Shown here: piece after piece, positions 63,056-64,000 of the stretch
Layout: each line of letters opens with the position of its first letter
Position numbering within the stretch: position 1 is the first letter of the stretch
Origin: Tenrec ecaudatus
Taxonomy: Eukaryota > Chordata > Mammalia > Afrosoricida > Tenrecidae
Assembly (NCBI RefSeq): GCF_050624435.1
Contig: NC_134537.1
Location: 18,100,584 to 18,164,583, forward strand
Length of the DNA: 64,000 nt
Reading direction: 5' to 3'
The notes under the pieces: model-generated
What the model was told of the DNA's origin: nothing
What the model saw: the letters and a program-made list of their open reading frames with translations, nothing else
The model's database searches: none
Made by a program: the position numbers and the translations under genes

Positions 63056-64000
63056 GCTGCTGCCCTCATGGGCCTTGTGGTATGAATAAGCTCTTAAATC
63101 TCCAGGCATTTCGACCAGCGACCTTGGAACCTTTGTTCAAGTGCCCAAAACACAATTGCTTGCCTCCCCTGACTTCCCCTTGTGCAGAACCTGAAGGAGA
63201 AGAAATGGGTTGCCTGGACTCTGCACTCAGCTCAGTTCCCAGAACTATCCTAGATAGGTGGTACCCTTGCCTAGCAAGACCCCCTACTACATGGTACAAG
63301 AAAGAATTGGATAGAGGAGGATCCTGAGGAAAGGGATGCTGCTGGGAGATGAGGAAGCAGGGGGCTTAACTTGAAGGAGGTCAGTGTGCTTTAGGAGGCA
63401 GATACACGCAAGAGAGGGTGAGAGTGTGTGAGTCTGCCCTCTGTGTGGTGAAGTTGATGGTCCTACTTGACTAATGAAGGGGACCACTGTCAACAGACCA
63501 CTCCTCTTACTCCCCCATAACCTTCTCAACATAGGAGCAGGCCACAGGAAATGATGCTGGCAGTTTCTCACTCCCCTGGGTGGAGAGGTCGTGCTCTGGG
63601 TCAAACTGCCACATAACTGCCAGCTGCTCTGAACTGGCTCTGTGTTTGATTTGTAGGCTTGTTTCATTTCAGGTACCTCTTTGTGGTCCGTGTGAAGGTC
63701 TCATGGAGACTGACATTCTGTTATCATGTCCTAATCTTGGTTGAGAAAGAACCGCATCTTCAAACAAATGCTTGACCTTCTCAAGCTTGCTGTGGGCAAG
63801 GACCAATGTACTTTTTCATATGTTTGCAATCTGTCACAGACTGATATTTTTATTTAAACAAAAGAAAAATGAAAAGAAAAACCAATTTTAACCCCCCCTT
63901 TTTTTCCTTATTTCACTCGACAAATAACAACATTATCCCATCAAACTTTCATGGATTTTTTTTAATGGAAAGGTGTTTATTTCAAATTAATAAAATTCTG
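63056..64000. other. Unassigned interval
   Basis: No recognisable gene or repeat. Frames of 93 and 126 codons (63046-63327 and minus 63287-63667) overlap on opposite strands and have no resemblance to known proteins. Confidence 0.4.

Noticed and set aside
1..64000. CRISPR arrays, operons, riboswitches and other prokaryotic systems
   Set aside because: The sequence is mammalian genomic DNA; the many direct repeats are interspersed transposons with A tails and target duplications, not spaced arrays.

Overview
This is a nuclear, mostly non-coding mammalian sequence in which interspersed repeats of many ages account for most of what can be recognised. The repeat mix points to an afrotherian, most likely a tenrec (Echinops telfairi or a close relative). 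It holds tRNA-derived AfroSINE-like elements (box B followed by a body that ends like an RTE LINE), copies of the RTE-type LINE whose 3' end they share, and at least six about 190-200 bp hAT MITEs with the termini of the horizontally transferred SPIN (Space Invaders) family, which is documented in tenrec. Ancient L2, MIR and L1M fragments confirm a placental mammal. The species call is an inference from repeat families, not from a gene.

Layout. 1-19 kb: L1 3' ends of several ages, a 2.1 kb reverse-strand non-coding retroposon (6.4-8.5 kb), AfroSINEs, an LTR-like element at 5.8-6.3 kb and a MaLR-like LTR with perfect 5-bp target duplications at 11.1-11.5 kb. 19-35 kb: a half Tigger-like transposon, an RTE LINE split by a MaLR-like LTR, a long old L1 3' region carrying one SPIN MITE and three SINEs, and a largely unique stretch (27.8-30.4 kb). 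35-54 kb: two further copies of the 5.8 kb LTR-like family, a tail-to-tail RTE pair, an inverted SINE pair, further L1 and L2 pieces, SPIN copies and a small palindromic MITE. 54-58 kb: the only gene-like landmark, a CpG island (about 55.8-57.2 kb) flanked by low-repeat sequence and followed 0.6 kb downstream by a solo LTR with perfect 6-bp target duplications. 58-64 kb: L1, RTE and a 1.3 kb Tigger-like element that carries two later insertions, one of them an apparent retrocopy of an H/ACA snoRNA.

No protein-coding exon could be supported. Open frames are short and lie in repeats, or are long only because the CpG island lacks stop codons. The CpG island is probably the promoter and first exon of a gene that lies mostly outside the window; the gene was not identified and its direction is uncertain.

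The nested insertions give a relative chronology: old L1M and RTE copies came first, were then hit by MaLR-like LTRs, SPIN MITEs and AfroSINEs, and the young L1-like 3'-end family (called family A here) inserted into RTE, Tigger-like and older L1 copies with 10-17 bp target duplications.
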